Of a stretch of 64,000 bases of DNA, positions 12,615 through 24,640 are shown one piece after another. Origin of the DNA: Diphasiastrum complanatum (lineage: Eukaryota > Streptophyta > Lycopodiopsida > Lycopodiales > Lycopodiaceae); contig CM055095.1 of the NCBI GenBank assembly GCA_029204225.1, forward strand, positions 29,408,414 through 29,472,413, read 5' to 3'. The position numbers were made by a program, and so were the translations under genes. The notes beneath the pieces were generated by a model. The model was not told the DNA's origin. It saw only the letters and a list, made by a program, of their open reading frames with translations, and made no database searches. Numbering within the stretch: the first letter of the stretch is position 1; every line of letters begins with the position of its first letter.

Positions 12615-13535
12615 ATGTGTCAACAAGATAATCAATCAAATTTGAGCAATATTTCATTATTGGATCGAACCTTGGATACACCGATCACTTTTCCTTTGAA
12701 TGTGCTGAATGTAGCTTGGATATCAACGGAGCCTATACCAGATCCGATTGAAGATGAACTCAAACCTGTGAGTCATGCCTTGACTTATGATGACAATGCA
12801 GAACTTACTGATGAGCAGATTCTAAATCATATGGATCCGACTAGATTTGGAGTGCGTAATATTCTTGATGAACCAACAATAAAACCGCCAAATGCAGTTA
12901 TATTGAAAGAAGACAGGATCACAGGTTCAATGACAAAGAAACAAGCCAAGCAATATTATAATATGGTTTTGAAATGGAAAAATCCTCCTCAAAAGATTGA
13001 TTCAAAGAATGTGCCGCCCTTACTGGATAAAGGCAAAGGAAAAGTTAAGGACGATTCTGCAATTCAAAGTTCTAGCAAGACGTCACCATCATGGAAGTCT
13101 TCACCTTCGAAGAAGAGTTTATCTTCTAAGAAGTCTTCACCTCCATGATCAATTCCTACTAAGAAGGCTAAGCGAAGATCCAAGACAAATCCTTTTGACA
13201 AGGAACAAGTAGATGTAGTCCAGCATGATATGCCCGAACATTTTAAACACTATACACTCTGGATGACGTGTTATCATGTTACCAAAAGCACATCGTGAAC
13301 CCAAAGAACAAGTGCCAGAATTGAAAGATGTTTACGATGGTCCAACTAGGACACAACCTATGAATCTTGCTGGACCAAGAGAACCAGAAAAGATTGGACA
13401 AGTTGGATCAGAACTTAATCCTGAACAGTTTCAAGCGCTCCGACCGTTACTTATTATCAAGATTGCTTTGCATGGACTTATAAAGATCTCAAGGGTATTC
13501 CGACGTCAGTTATTCAACACACCATACCTTTAATA
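12615..13535 (+). pseudogene. Ty3/gypsy Gag/linker relic upstream of RT
   Basis: The open frame 12615-13148 (177 codons) is acidic in the middle (DDNAELTDEQILNHMD). It ends in a Lys/Ser-rich tract (KTSPSWKSSPSKKS) at a TGA. A second frame, 13276-13533, has ELKDVYDGPTRTQPMN and ELNPEQFQALRPLL. After a frame change near 13440 the pre-RT signature DCFAWTYKDLKGIP is readable. In Athila/Tat-type elements this position holds the segment between protease and RT. No CCHC knuckle or protease DSG/DTG is seen, so gag and protease are lost or unrecognisable. Confidence 0.6.
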
Positions 13536-13539
13536 CATG

Positions 13540-14790
13540 ATGCAATTCCAAAGGTTACAAAGTTCTATCGTTGTAATCCTAATGTTGCGGATCTGATAAA
13601 GAAAGAGCTTTAGAGATTGCTTGATGCCGATTTCATTTATGAGATCAAACATACTGAATGGGTTTCATCGATTGTCATTGTTCCTAAGAAGAATGAGAAA
13701 TTAAGAATTTGTGTGAATCTCAAGGCCTTGAAGAAAGTGACACGAAAGAATCACTTTTCGTTACCTTTTACTGAAAGCATTTTGGATCGTCTTGCTGGAG
13801 CAGAAGCCTATAGTTTTCTGGATGGATTTAGTGGTTACAACCAGGTCAAGATTGCACTTGCAGATCGCCACAAAACAGCTTTTGCAACAGAATGGGGCAC
13901 CTATGCTTACAAAGTAATGTCGTTTGGACTTTGTAATGCACCAAGTTTGTTCCAAAGAGTAATGCAATTTGCTTTTAAAGATTATCTACAGAACTTCTTT
14001 GAAATTTACTTGAATGACTTTGGAGTCCATAGCACAGATACAGACCACCTGGATTGATTGGAAAAAGTATTTGAACGATGTCGCAAGTATCAAATTTTCC
14101 TAAATCCAGAAAAATACCAGATACGAGTTTCCCACGGAGTTGTTCTTGGACACATGATATCAAGACATGGCATTGCCACAAATTATTCTAAAATCAAGGT
14201 TATTGTAAAATTGCCTCCGCCAACAACAATTTGTGAAGTTTATGTGTTTATGGGTCATGCAAACTATTATCGAATTTTTATTATCTTCTTTGCAAATTTA
14301 GCAAGACCTATATACAAACTGACTATTGTTCCTATTTGAATAGTAGAGGCGTTAGAAGCGTTTGAAAAATTAAAAAAAGCATTAGCCTCAGCACCGATAC
14401 TACGTTCTCCATATTAGACAATTGAATTTCATGTTCCCACTAATGCCTCGACATATGCAATTGGATCAGTTTTGACGTAGCCAGGTGAATATAAGAAGGA
14501 CTATCCAATATGATTTGCGAGCAAACAACTTACAGATCCAGAGAAGAACTATTCAGCAATAGAACTTGAAGCCTTAGCCATGATTTTTTCTGTACAAAAA
14601 TTTTGTCATTACCTCATGGAAATGCACTTTGCATTTTATACGGATCACCAGCCGTTACTCTACTTGGTAAACAAGACGTGCAATATAGGGCGTATTGCAA
14701 GATTGTTATTGTTATTGACTGAATTTGACTTTCAAATTGTGGTTCGTAAGGAAAAGCAACATTATCTAGCCGACCACATTTTGTGAATTG
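13540..14790 (+). pseudogene. Ty3/gypsy reverse transcriptase and RNase H relic
   Basis: RT signatures run in order: WVSSIVIVPKKN, LRICVNLKALKKVT, FLDGFSGYNQVKIA, FGLCNAPSLFQRVM, then the active site. The active site reads YLNDF where the family has YLDDF, so one of the catalytic aspartates is Asn. RNase H follows with FASKQLTDPEKNYSAIELEALA and YTDHQPLLYLV. Its first catalytic region reads PTNAS where an Asp is expected. Stops break the frame at about 13612, 14055, 14337, 14416 and 14478 and beyond. The RT type and the C-terminus of the neighbouring integrase point to the chromodomain-less Athila/Tat lineage. Confidence 0.88.
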
Positions 14791-14879
14791 AATCCGCACC
14801 AGTTAATACTCAAGTTGATGATGAATTACCAAATGCTGTATTATTCTATGTAGAGGCAGTACCTGAGTAGGCAGCGGAT

Positions 14880-16128
14880 ATTTTTGAGTACCTGATGCTA
14901 GGACAACCGAATGACTCTTTGACAAAAGTACAAAAGAGGCAATTGATTCATAAGACTCAACCTTATCAATTGATTGCAGGACAATTGTATCATCGTGGAT
15001 CAGACAATATTCTGCATAGATGTGTTTTACCACATGAAATATCAGATTTAATCATGTTTTCACATGATGGCATGGGCGGAGGACACTTCTCTACATATAT
15101 TACTATTCACAAACTTTTGCAATCAGGTTGTTGGTGGCCTACGCTTCATAAGGACATAGAAAATTATATTCAGACATGTGATGTTTGCCAGCGAGCACGA
15201 CGACCTACTAGACAAAACTATGAACCCTTACATCTAGTTTTATCGCAAGCGCCATTTGAAAAATGGGGACTGGATTATGTTGGTCCTATTCATCCTGCCT
15301 CACGAGGATCTCAGGCCCGATACATTATTGTAAACTGATTATATGACCAAGTGGGTTACAGCCAAAGCTGTCAAAGTTGCTGATGCAAAATCTATGGCCA
15401 AGTTTCTCTATGATATTATCAGATTTGAATGTCCGATCGAGATTGTCAGTAATCGGGGTACACACTTTGTTAATCAAACAACAAAGTGTTTACTGGAAGA
15501 TTTTTTTATTATACACAAATTTAGTACTCCATATTATCCTAGAGGAAATGGCCAAGCCGAATCTTTCAACAAGATTCTCTGCACTATTATGACGAAAATA
15601 GTTGAAGCAAGTCGGTCTAATTGGGAACATAAATTGTATGCAGCATTATGGGCATTGAGAACCGCTTACAAGAATAGTACAAACCAAACACCCTTTCAAC
15701 TAGTTTATGGTCAAGATGTTGTCATGCCGATTGAATTTTTAATATCATCTTTACGCATAGCAGCAACAGAGCGGTTAAATGATGATAAGTCTTTACAACT
15801 ACGTCATAAAGCGTTGCACAAATTGTGTGAGACTCGATTGATGGCAGTCCATGTGTTAGCAGCAGAGAAAGCCCACCGTAAGCATGGCACGATCGTCGTT
15901 TACACAAAAAAGGATCTGAAAGAAGGAGATCTAACACTGATGTATAAAACCAAGCTGATCAAGGGGAAATTGAAATTTACCGATGAAAGCCCATATAGAG
16001 TGAAGGAAATCCTGAACTATGAAGCAATGATTCTTGAACACTTGGACGGAAAACGTTTTGATACTCCTGTGAATGGCAGCCGATTACACAAGTTTTGGCA
16101 GCCTGCTCCGCCAGTTCAGCAAGCATGA
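14880..16128 (+). pseudogene. Ty3/gypsy integrase relic
   Basis: The zinc-binding N-terminus is recognisable (HDGMGGGH..., CDVCQRARR), followed by the core GLDYVGPIHP (first Asp). A frame change at about 15338 follows. The core then continues with SNRGTHFVNQ, where the second catalytic Asp is Asn, and GQAESFNKIL (the Glu is present). The C-terminal region TNQTPFQLVYGQDVVMP is intact, and the frame ends PVNGSRLHKFWQP...QQA at 16128 without a chromodomain. The last 261 codons (15343-16128) are uninterrupted, the best-preserved part of this element. Confidence 0.9.
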
Positions 16129-16828
16129 TCCGAATGATTTTTTATTTTTATTTGTTTTTCAATTTTTTGTTTTCACTACTTGTTAACTTCTTTTAGAAAA
16201 GACAATATGAAAAAAAAAATGAAGAAAGACTGATGAGCAAAAGTTAGAAATGTCATCAGCTCAGAAAGTAGCCAGATCTTTATGGAAAAATGACTTGGAA
16301 AACTACGTTTTTGGTCATTTTTTGCACAAACTGTGTTAGAATTGTTCGCCTAGTTTTCAGAAGCAAGATCCACCTCAGATATACCCATACTGAGTTGGGC
16401 AAACGTTCTTTTCATCTATTACTACCTATTTTTGAGTTAGGCGAATGATCAGCAATATGCCATTTTGGGAACCTTCGCCGAGCACCTTACTCTCCTCAGA
16501 AACCTTCGTCGACATGCCAGGTGGACTTAAAATGCCAAAATTGGGTCGGCTATAGGTTTAGATCCTGCAAATTTGCATTTATGACAGTACTTGGGCGAAA
16601 ATTCATCCTTCGCCAGACTTGGAAAACATTCACCGGATAGGTTCAGAGACTTAAAAACCTTCGCCGAGATTTTTATAGCCTATTTTCACAGTATTGTGAG
16701 CAAGCTTGCAAATTTGTGTTTAGAACTGATCAGCCAAATTTTTCCAGCAACCAAACCTTTAAAATTTTCCATATTGTTTTCTGTTATACACTCGCGCTCA
16801 TTATTCTTAGTTTTTGTTCTTATCCATC
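16129..16828. other. Non-coding with repeated CCTTCGCC words
   Basis: There is a T-rich stretch after the integrase stop. Then repeated words occur (AACCTTCGCCGAGCACC, AACCTTCGTCGACATGCC, ATCCTTCGCCAGACTT, AACCTTCGCCGAGATT) between about 16470 and 16670. It probably belongs to the gypsy element as a spacer before its extra ORF. No gene is seen. Confidence 0.5.
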
Positions 16829-17577
16829 ATGTCTTCCACAGATACTTCGCAATCGCCTCGTTACACTATCCATCGTGATGTCCCAGCTGCAACGAATATC
16901 ATGATCCTTCCTAGCACAAGCATGGTCACTCAGTGGATGACCTTTGCGAAGCCTCTGCTTACTGCAATGGGTATTCATGAGAGAGCCTTCTCGAGGAGAA
17001 TCAACATGGATTTTATTACCGGAGAAATCCAAATTTCACATTACCTTCCAAGGAGCCACACACAAGGTGCGTGTGACTGAGGCCGTCCTTGCTGCTATAG
17101 GGATAGCGTCTGGTACCCAAGCTTTACCGACCATAAGCAAGCCAAACAAGCTATTAAGCCTTATATTGACATTACAAATGATCTGCACTAGACTAATGAT
17201 GGCTATCTTCTAGAGGCCATTACTGATCCTACCATTCAGGCTGCTGCTCAGCTCATCAATAATTTCCTGATGGTTGGCAACCTTAGGAAAGACTGTATTA
17301 CTTCCCAGATTTTGCATACGATAGTTGAGTCTCAGGCCAAGATAGCCAAGGCTCCTGTGGAACCATAAACTGGTTCAAGACTGTCTTTGGAGAGCTCAAA
17401 TGAGCTGTCAAGAGCAATACCAAGCAGCAATTTGCTACTGGCCCGATGTTGTCACTCCTAGTAGCCTCCCACCTTGAGAATAAAATCCATGGTTTTAGTC
17501 AACGTGCCGAGGGACTGTCACTACTTCAGGTCGTGGGTCCTGTTGGGGGTATTCTTGACGAATTGTAAATAAATAAA
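16829..17577 (+). pseudogene. Decayed extra ORF downstream of gypsy integrase
   Basis: The ATG at 16829 starts MSSTDTSQSPRYTIHRDV. The reading passes through WMTFAKPLLTAMGIHERAF, then after a frame change FQGATHKVRVTEAVLAAIG. Further changes give AITDPTIQAAAQLINNF and TGPMLSLLVASHLENKIHGF, with the last stop at about 17568. That is roughly 245 codons in three frames with a few stops. I do not recognise the family. Some Tat-lineage elements carry an additional ORF between pol and the 3' LTR, and the position fits that. A captured host fragment is the alternative. Confidence 0.5.
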
Positions 17578-17849
17578 ATCAACCAATAAAATGTGTTGCA
17601 AGGGCATGGCATCCTGCCTGTATAAGCCCATGGCCCAATGAGCATGCAAGCTTAAGCTGTAAATAAAATAAAATAGACTTGGGCCTTTGTAATTAAATTA
17701 AAACTTGAGGCCCAAAGTCAATTTTAAACTTAGAGTTTACTTTTGTAGAGTTGGGTCCAATTTTGGACTCACATGAATCTTGTGATTTCCAATGTACTTT
17801 TTGTGGACTCTTGGATCAAGTTGGGTCCAAGATGAATGGATAGGATCAA
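17578..17849. other. LTR-like non-coding segment
   Basis: Contains GGCATGGCATCCTGCCTGT...GCCCAATGAGCATG (17600-17648), similar to 9836-9886 and 35340-35388. Also contains repeated TTGGGTCCAA words. No coding sequence. Its right edge joins a gypsy RT fragment abruptly. Confidence 0.45.
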
Positions 17850-18662
17850 TGTACTTTTATTGATCAGATGTTTGACCAGTTGGCAGGTAAGAGAATCTAC
17901 ACTTTCATAAATTGTTTTGTTGGTTATAACTAGATTGCAATCGCTGATGGGGACAAGCTCAAGACAACTTTTACTACTCCATTTGGTATGTATGCATATC
18001 ATGTTATGCCTTTCAGATTGTGCAATGCGCCAACGACTTACCAGAGGTTCATGAATGATGCTTTTGGCAATTTGATTTCTGAGTCCATGAAAATTTGTAT
18101 GGATGACATTTGCATAGCAACGAACACGACGGAGGAGCATGTCAAGGCATTGAAGCTAAGAAAATGTCTGTTTGCAGTGCCTTATGGGATCCTTTTGGGT
18201 CATGTTATCAGTAAAGATGGTATATCCACAGATCCGGCTAAAGTGGAAAATGTTATGATGATGCTGCCTCTGACTAATGTGAAAGGAGTTCGTTCCTTTC
18301 TTGGTAGCGTCAGTTATTGCCGACGGTTCCTAAAAGACTACAGTAAGATTACATTACTGTTGGTTCAGTTGTTGGCTAAGGATGTGCCTTTCATCTGGAC
18401 AGAGGAACATCAGCAGGTATTCAAATACTTAAAAGCAGCCTTGACAAATTCACTTATTCTAAAGCCACCTAATTGGACATTGGATTTCCATTTGATAGTA
18501 GTAGCAGGACCAGTGGCAATTATCTGTGCTTTGTTTCAAATGGGACAACCTAGGTTGTTGCATCCAATAGCATTCGCTGGTGCTAAGTTGAAGGATGCTG
18601 AGACATGATATAGTTATGGCGAGCGGGTGTGCCTGGCCATACATTTTGGTGTCTGGCTGTGA
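17850..18662 (+). pseudogene. Second Ty3/gypsy RT-RNase H fragment
   Basis: A frame beginning DQMFDQLAGK and YTFINCFVGYN (one stop at 17931) leads into TTPFGMYAYHVMPF, LCNAPTTYQRFM and the active site CMDDICIA. The DD pair is retained. LGHVISKDGISTDPAKVENV, GVRSFLGSVSYCRRFLKDY and the RNase H start PIAFAGAKL follow. It stops at a TGA at 18606 and is unreadable after about 18662. It differs clearly from the element at 13540, so it is a different insertion. N-terminal gag, protease and all of integrase are missing. Confidence 0.87.
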
Positions 18663-18932
18663 CTTAGTTGGCACCCGGACTGTACCTACAAGTACGGTAC
18701 AGCAAAACAGAGTGATTGCAGTGGAGAAAGTGTTTGAAGTGCGCCAAAAGTGATTTCACCATTCCATTGGGCACGTAGTTGGGAGTTGACAACTGAGAGC
18801 ATTTCGGAAGGCGACGTCGATTTGGCTTTCAAATTGGGGGAAAAGCGGCGTGTGGCCTGGGTAAGGGAAAAAGTGCAGGTCATTAGGGCATACTGCCTTC
18901 AGCCTATGGCAAAAGTTTCAAACAGTTTTGTG

Positions 18933-19700
18933 ATGGCAAACATGGGAGAGTCCGTTTTAAGTGAAAGTAGCAAATTGGACGGGATTTTCAACTATGTAGT
19001 GTGGAAATTCAAAATGAAAAACATTCTGATGGAAAAAAATTTGTGGGAAGTCGTCATAGGTGATGAGAGAAGACCGCCAAATGAAACGGATATCAAAGTG
19101 TTCGACAAAAAGATGAGGAAAACTTTGACCTTCATTAACTTGTCAGTGAAGGATCACATCATTACCCACATTTGTAATGCTGTTACACCCAGACAGACAT
19201 GGGATGTGCTAAAGGAGCAGTTCGATATGTCAAATCCGTCAAGAATCATGTTTCTGAAGTCCAAGCTGAATAGTTCTCGAATGGAGCAAGGAGAGCACAT
19301 TCAGACGTATATGACCAGAATCAAAACAATGAGAGATGAACTACATTCTATTGGTGAGCATATACGTGATGTCGAGCTGGTGCACAATGCATTGTGTGGC
19401 ATTGCAGAACCCTATCAGATGTTTGTGAGTGGAATAGCATCAAGAGAAAGATTGCCAACTTTTGACAAGCTCACAGGAATCTTGATGCAGGAAGAGCAAC
19501 GACAAGAAATGGTGAAAGCTAGATGTCAGAATACTGACAATCAGGCACTTGCGACATGCCAAAAACAAGGCAAGGGCAAGGGCTAGAAGAAGTTTAAACA
19601 GCAATTTGCCAAGTCTCAGGAGGATGAGGGATCTTCCAGTAAGACTAAGAAGAAAGGCAAGTGCTTCCATTGTGGTAAAAAGGGCCATTAGAAGAGTGAA
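18933..19700 (+). pseudogene. Ty1/copia Gag relic with CCHC knuckle
   Basis: The start is chosen at ATG 18933 (MANMGESVL), although the frame is open further upstream. Gag signatures: FNYVVWKFKMKNILMEKNLW, RQTWDVLKEQFD, MFLKSKLNSSRMEQGE, then HNALCGIAEPYQMFV and LTGILMQEEQRQE. A TAG at 19584 precedes a basic tract and the zinc knuckle CFHCGKKGH.KSEC, in which the residue after His is a TAG. This is the least damaged copia gag in the window. No LTR or primer site is visible upstream, where it abuts the gypsy fragment. Confidence 0.9.
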
Positions 19701-19819
19701 TGTCACAAATTTCCTGGCGGAACAAGGCAAGGGAAAACCAAAACAAACAGGTAACCTTGTCGATGAGGGTGAGATTGAAGACTCTAGGTCTTCATATCTG
19801 TATTTTCATCTAATCAAGA

Positions 19820-20690
19820 TGATCAAGCATGGTATATTGACTCGAGAGTCACAAGACACATGACGGGTAACAAGAATTGGTTCAATAGCTTGAAAGTGTT
19901 GGATAATGGAACGTCCATTTCACAAGCAAATGGCGATGTGTGCAAGATCAAGGGGATAGGCACCATTTCAATCCAACTATCTGATGGCAAAAGCAGGATG
20001 ATCAGGGAGGTACTTTACGTACCAGGTTTAAAGAAAAATCTACTTTCTATTGGAATCATTACTGATCGAAAGTTGAAAGTAGAATTCACCTATGATCGTT
20101 GCTTTGTGAAGGATGTGAACCAAAAGTTCAAAGTTATTTCGGATGGAGTAAGGGAGTTCAATTCAAAATTGTATAGGTTGAATGCTACAATCAAGGGGCA
20201 ACATGAACTCGTATCGTCCATTACATCGCAAACTGAGTTGTGGCATAAGAGGCTTGGTCACTTGAACTTGGGAAGCCTCAGTTTGATGAGAAAATTGGAG
20301 ATGGTAACATGATTGCCTACCATAGAAGACCACTTGAAATCGATGTGCGAATCATGTGTATATGGGAAGCAGCATCGAGAGAAGTTCAATAAAGGTGGTG
20401 TTGCAAGAGCAAAGAACATCCTGGATTTAATCCACATAGATTTATGCGGGCCTATGAGGACCATGTCCTTAGGTAAAGCCTTCTATTTCATGACCTTTAT
20501 TGATGATATGTCACGTAAGACGTGGATCTACTTCTTGAAGAAGAAATCAGATGCATTTGACAATTTCAAGAGCTTCAAAGCATTGGTCGAAAATCAGACA
20601 GGTAGGAAGATGAAAGTCCTAAGATCAGATAGTGGAGGTGAGTACAAGTCTAATGACTTCAATGATCTTTGTGATCAATGTGGGATACTT
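19820..20690 (+). pseudogene. Ty1/copia protease and integrase relic
   Basis: The protease site reads WYIDSRVTRHMTG, where copia elements have DSGA, so the catalytic triad is damaged. The pre-integrase region follows (VLYVPGLKKNLLSIG). The HHCC zinc finger is complete (LWHKRLGHLN..., CESCVYGKQH), interrupted by a TGA at 20310. The core contains IDLCGPM (first Asp) and LRSDSGGEYKSNDF (second Asp). The frame breaks at about 20690, before the third catalytic residue, where a foreign minus-strand LTR sequence begins. Confidence 0.9.
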
Positions 20691-22906
20691 GTAAGTTCCT
20701 ATCTTTCTTCTCTCCCTTAAACACTTTTACAGGAGGTGGAACTATGCTTCTTCTGATTGGCTAACCTAGACTCCAAGTCTTGGTTTCTTTGATTAGTTTC
20801 AAGAAGCTACTTATTAGTGGCTTGAATTTGTTGGTATAAAAGTTCAAGAGCTTGTGCCATAATGGATGGGTTTGATAGATCAAATGTTGGGTTTTCATTG
20901 GTTTGATTCAATTGTTACATCCAATGCAAATAAAAAGCATTTACTTCTATTCATTCAATCTTATTGTTTGTAAGCTCAATCCAAGCCTACTATTTGCAAG
21001 CTTAATCCAAACTTAAGAGAAAAAAAAAAAAAAAAAAACAAGCTACAATTGCCTTAATCAAAAGCAAAAATGAAAACCAAATCTTTATGTAAACTTCAAT
21101 TAACTAGTCCAAGCTAATGTTTACATAAAGTTCTCGTTCCCATTCCAATGCCATATGTCATTTCAAAAGCAACCAAAGTTTTCACATTTCTCACTATTCT
21201 AGATTTCCGAAACCAAGAAACTAGTGTCTAGAAATGGATAACTAATGAAGCTTTATGAAAACTTCAATTTTCAGATCTGATTTTCAGTTCTACAAATCTG
21301 AAAATCTGAATCTCAAAATGACAAAAAACAGAATTTCAAAATTTGTTATATGCACAAAGTTACACTACCATTCCCTTCCTACATTGCCATCTTCATGAAA
21401 CTAGGAGATAGAAAGGTGTAACTAATGAAGTTTGAATGAAAATTTCACTTTTTAGATCTGATTTTCAGATTTACAGTTTTGAAAAATAGAACTTCAAACA
21501 CTTCATTTATGCAAAAAAAAACACTAGTTTTGATCAAAACACATAGCCAGAATCAATCTTTTTGCAAAAAACAGTTTGTGTATGTAGAGGAAGACTTCCT
21601 CTAACCAGCCCACAAATCTTTTTCCAGAACTTTTAAAAACCCAAAGCCCACTTTAAAACTTCTCTAACATGATCAAAAATCAGCCCCTAAACAATTCTAT
21701 AAGCATCACTACTCTCTTCCAAAGAGAACTAGATTCATTGGGTACTTCAACTACAAGCTTCCTACAACTAGAAAAGCCTATAATCTTTCCCAAAAAAACT
21801 TTAGTTGGTGATCTTAATAGAACTTGAAGAAGGTTAGAAAGGTTATCATCCTTTGTCTAGCTCTGATATCACTTTTACAAGTAGAGGTGAGGAAGTCCTC
21901 CAAATCCAAGGTAGAGCCTCCAAATGTCCTTAAGCAACCTGCAAGCTTCAAGATGCTCCCCAACTCCAAGCTAGGATGCCTCCACCTGCAAGTAAGGATC
22001 TGCAAGCCTCCAAGGATCTCTCCTCCACATGTGTCCCTACTCTTTAAACACAAAGATAGATAACAAGCTGGCCTCAAGTATTCATCACCCAACCATAGCT
22101 ACATCCAAGCTCCAAGCAAGACCTATCTAGCATCCCCTTGCTAACCATAAACAAATCACAAGCATACCACAACACTCCATAGCATACTCAAGATCCAAAC
22201 CCTACTTCTTATGTCCCATACCATAAGCAAGATCCAAACCTCAAGCATACTACCACAAGAAAGCACTCTACACACTAGTAGCAACACTAGAGCATAAGCA
22301 AAGCAAACAAGAGAGATCTCTCCCTCCCAATGGGCACCCTACTACCCTCATATAGATGGCCGATGGACCCCTCCAATGCACTATGGAGTTCCTTGCTCAT
22401 CCAATGAGAGAGAGAGAGAAGCCTAGGGGAGTTAAAGAATCTCCAAGAGCCTCCATAGACTTATGGAAGGTCAAGAGACTCCTTCCATAACCTATGACTC
22501 TTTGAATGCCTTTCTTGTGGGAGTTGGGAATTCAATGGACACTTTAGAAAGGCGTCCTCCTACTAGGTCCCATTGTCCAAGTTGTGCATATATACTTTAG
22601 TCCTAGACCAATTAAGTGATATGGTTTAAGGTTGAGGACCAAGGTTTAGAAAAATAGTCATCCAATGACTTTCTAACACCTCTCTAGGTTCCATACCTCC
22701 ATCCAAGGCATAGACACCTACTTGCCCTTAACCAAGGACAGTAGTACCTTAATCAAATGTACCTACCCTTAATACTAAGGGTACCCCTTATCCAAAGGTC
22801 ACGTGACTCCATACCTCCAACTAAGGTATAGTCACTTGACTGTCCTTATCCAAGGACACATATCCTTAATCCTAAGGGTACCTTGCCATTTAGCCCCCAA
22901 CACTAA
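20691..22906 (-). mobile_element. Minus-strand LTR insertion splitting the copia element
   Basis: The right edge on the minus strand starts TGTTGGGGGCTAAATGG at 22906, typical of an LTR start. About 1 kb inward the minus strand reads AGTGATATCAGAGC (21859-21872), a variant of the initiator-Met primer site. So 21880-22906 is probably a 5' LTR and 20691-21858 its internal or 3' remainder. A poly-A run (about 21019-21039) and diverged internal repeats (GATCTGATTTTCAG at about 21277 and 21457) occur. No gag or pol frames are found. It is a non-autonomous or badly truncated element. About 1 kb of the host copia pol is also missing at the site. Confidence 0.5.
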
Positions 22907-22954
22907 ATGGACTATTAGGGGTCTGAAGTACTGCTAGTTACATAGGTATGTAAC

Positions 22955-24331
22955 ACACAAAGTAAAGGCATTGACTATGAGGTGACCTTTGCGCCAGTAT
23001 GTAAGTGGGATACTCTACGCCTACTTGTTGCTTTAGCTTCGCATTTTGGTTGGCCTTTGCATCAAATGGATGTGAAATCTGCTTTTCTAAATGGTGAGTT
23101 AGAAGAAGAGGTGTTCATGGATTAACCTGAAGGCTTTGTAGCGAAGGGACAGGAATTCAAAGTATGTCGCTTGAAGAAAGCACTTTATGGTCTTAAACAG
23201 GCACCACGTGCATGCTATAGCAGGATTGATGCCTACTTTCGTTCAAAGGGGATGGTGAGAACACATTCTGATCCAAATCTATATGTCTTATGCTTTGATG
23301 GTATGGTTGCTTTGATTGCTCTTTATGTTGATGACTTGATTATTACGGGAAATAATCAAGAGATGATAGACATGATCAAGAAAGACTTCATGGAACAATT
23401 TGAGATGACAGATCTCAGCCTGATGCATTATTGCCTTGGAGTAGAGGTGTGGCAAAAAGGACACGAAGTGGGTTTAACACAAGTGAAGTATGTCAAAGAG
23501 TTGCTGCACAGGTTTAGGTTGCAGGATTGCAAACCAGTGAATACTCCTATTGAACCAGGTAAAAAGCTTTCTAAGCTTGATGAGTCACAGACATTTGATG
23601 CTACGTTGTATAGACAGTTATTAGGGTGCTGCCATAAACTGACTTACAATGCCAACAACATAGCATATACATGCACTCTAACTCAAATTCTATCTACATG
23701 CACTCTAACACAAATATGAAATATGTATGCACACATGTGTTCAAAGTTTTATATCGCCATTGTCAATAAGTTTGACAAGGCAGCTAAACGCATTTTGCGT
23801 TATGTGAAAGGCACTTCAGATTATGGCTTGATTTACACGAAGCATGAGGGTTTACCTGAGTTGTGTGGCTATGTGGATGCGGATTGGAGAGGTGACTATG
23901 ATAATCGTAGATCCACCACAGGGTATGTATTCCAATTTTGTGGTAGTTGCTTTTTCTAGTCTAGTAAGAAGCAAAGTACAATTGCTGTATCCACCACAGA
24001 AGAAGAGTATAAGGCAATGTGCAGTGCAGCACATGAAGCTATATGGTTGAGACAAATCTTGGAAGAAGTTGGCATGAAGCAGAAAAATCCCACAACTTTA
24101 CATAGCAACAGTCAGAGTGGCATTCAGATAGCAAAGAATCCAGTGTTCCATGCGAGAACCAGACACATTGAGATTCAGTATCACTTTACACGTGAGAGGC
24201 TGCTAAGTCGTAAAATTCATGTTGTTCATTGTAGTACGGAAGAACAACTAGTTGATATTTTCACTAAGCCACTTGTTGAAGAAAAGTTTGATAAGTTTAG
24301 ATCAAAGCTTTCTGTACTTAAAGTTTGTTGA
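22955..24331 (+). pseudogene. Ty1/copia RT and RNase H relic (same element as gag at 18933)
   Basis: The frame resumes with [20 protein letters not shown] and [19 protein letters not shown], one stop, then KKALYGLKQAPRACYSRID. The active site LYVDDLIITG is intact. LMHYCLGVEV and CKPVNTPIEPGKKLS follow, then a short tandem duplication. RNase H is recognisable: [37 protein letters not shown], a TAG at 23957, STTEEEYKAM, HSNSQSGIQ (Asp expected at the first Asn), HIEIQYHFTRE and DIFTKPL. It ends at the natural stop, 24331. Confidence 0.92.
23668..23715 (+). repeat. 27-bp tandem duplication inside the RNase H region
   Basis: The word TACATGCACTCTAACTCAAAT at 23668-23688 recurs at 23695-23715 with a 27-bp period, doubling CTLTQI in the protein. 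A TGA follows at once. Part of the normal connection to RNase H is missing here. Confidence 0.85.
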
Positions 24332-24372
24332 CTTTAAAGCTATGTATATGATTGTATAAAAAGTAGACTCTA

Positions 24373-24640
24373 CTTTAAGGGAGAGGGTTAGAATTAAACT
24401 AGAATCTCTGTGTTACTGTATTGTGGGTCCTATCAGTTGATAAGGATCAGTTGGCCTCGCCACGAGGCAAGTCGACGGGACACGCGTCCCATCAACGGCT
24501 AGCTGGGTCATGCATGGGTTGCCTGAGTGAACAACTATTTGTACAGTGTAATTTTCATTTTGAGAAATACAGTTGCTATGTGAGCTTGTTGTGGAGAGTG
24601 TTTTCTGTCTATGTTATTGTGTAGCATGATTTGTGTCCTT
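24373..24640 (+). mobile_element. Polypurine tract and start of copia 3' LTR
   Basis: 42 bp after the pol stop, AAGGGAGAGG (24377-24386) is a polypurine tract. It is followed by GTTAGAATTAAACTAG, which resembles many plant copia LTR starts (TGTTAGAATTAAA) with the first T lost. The LTR is readable to about 24640, where minus-strand copia sequence begins. Confidence 0.65.
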
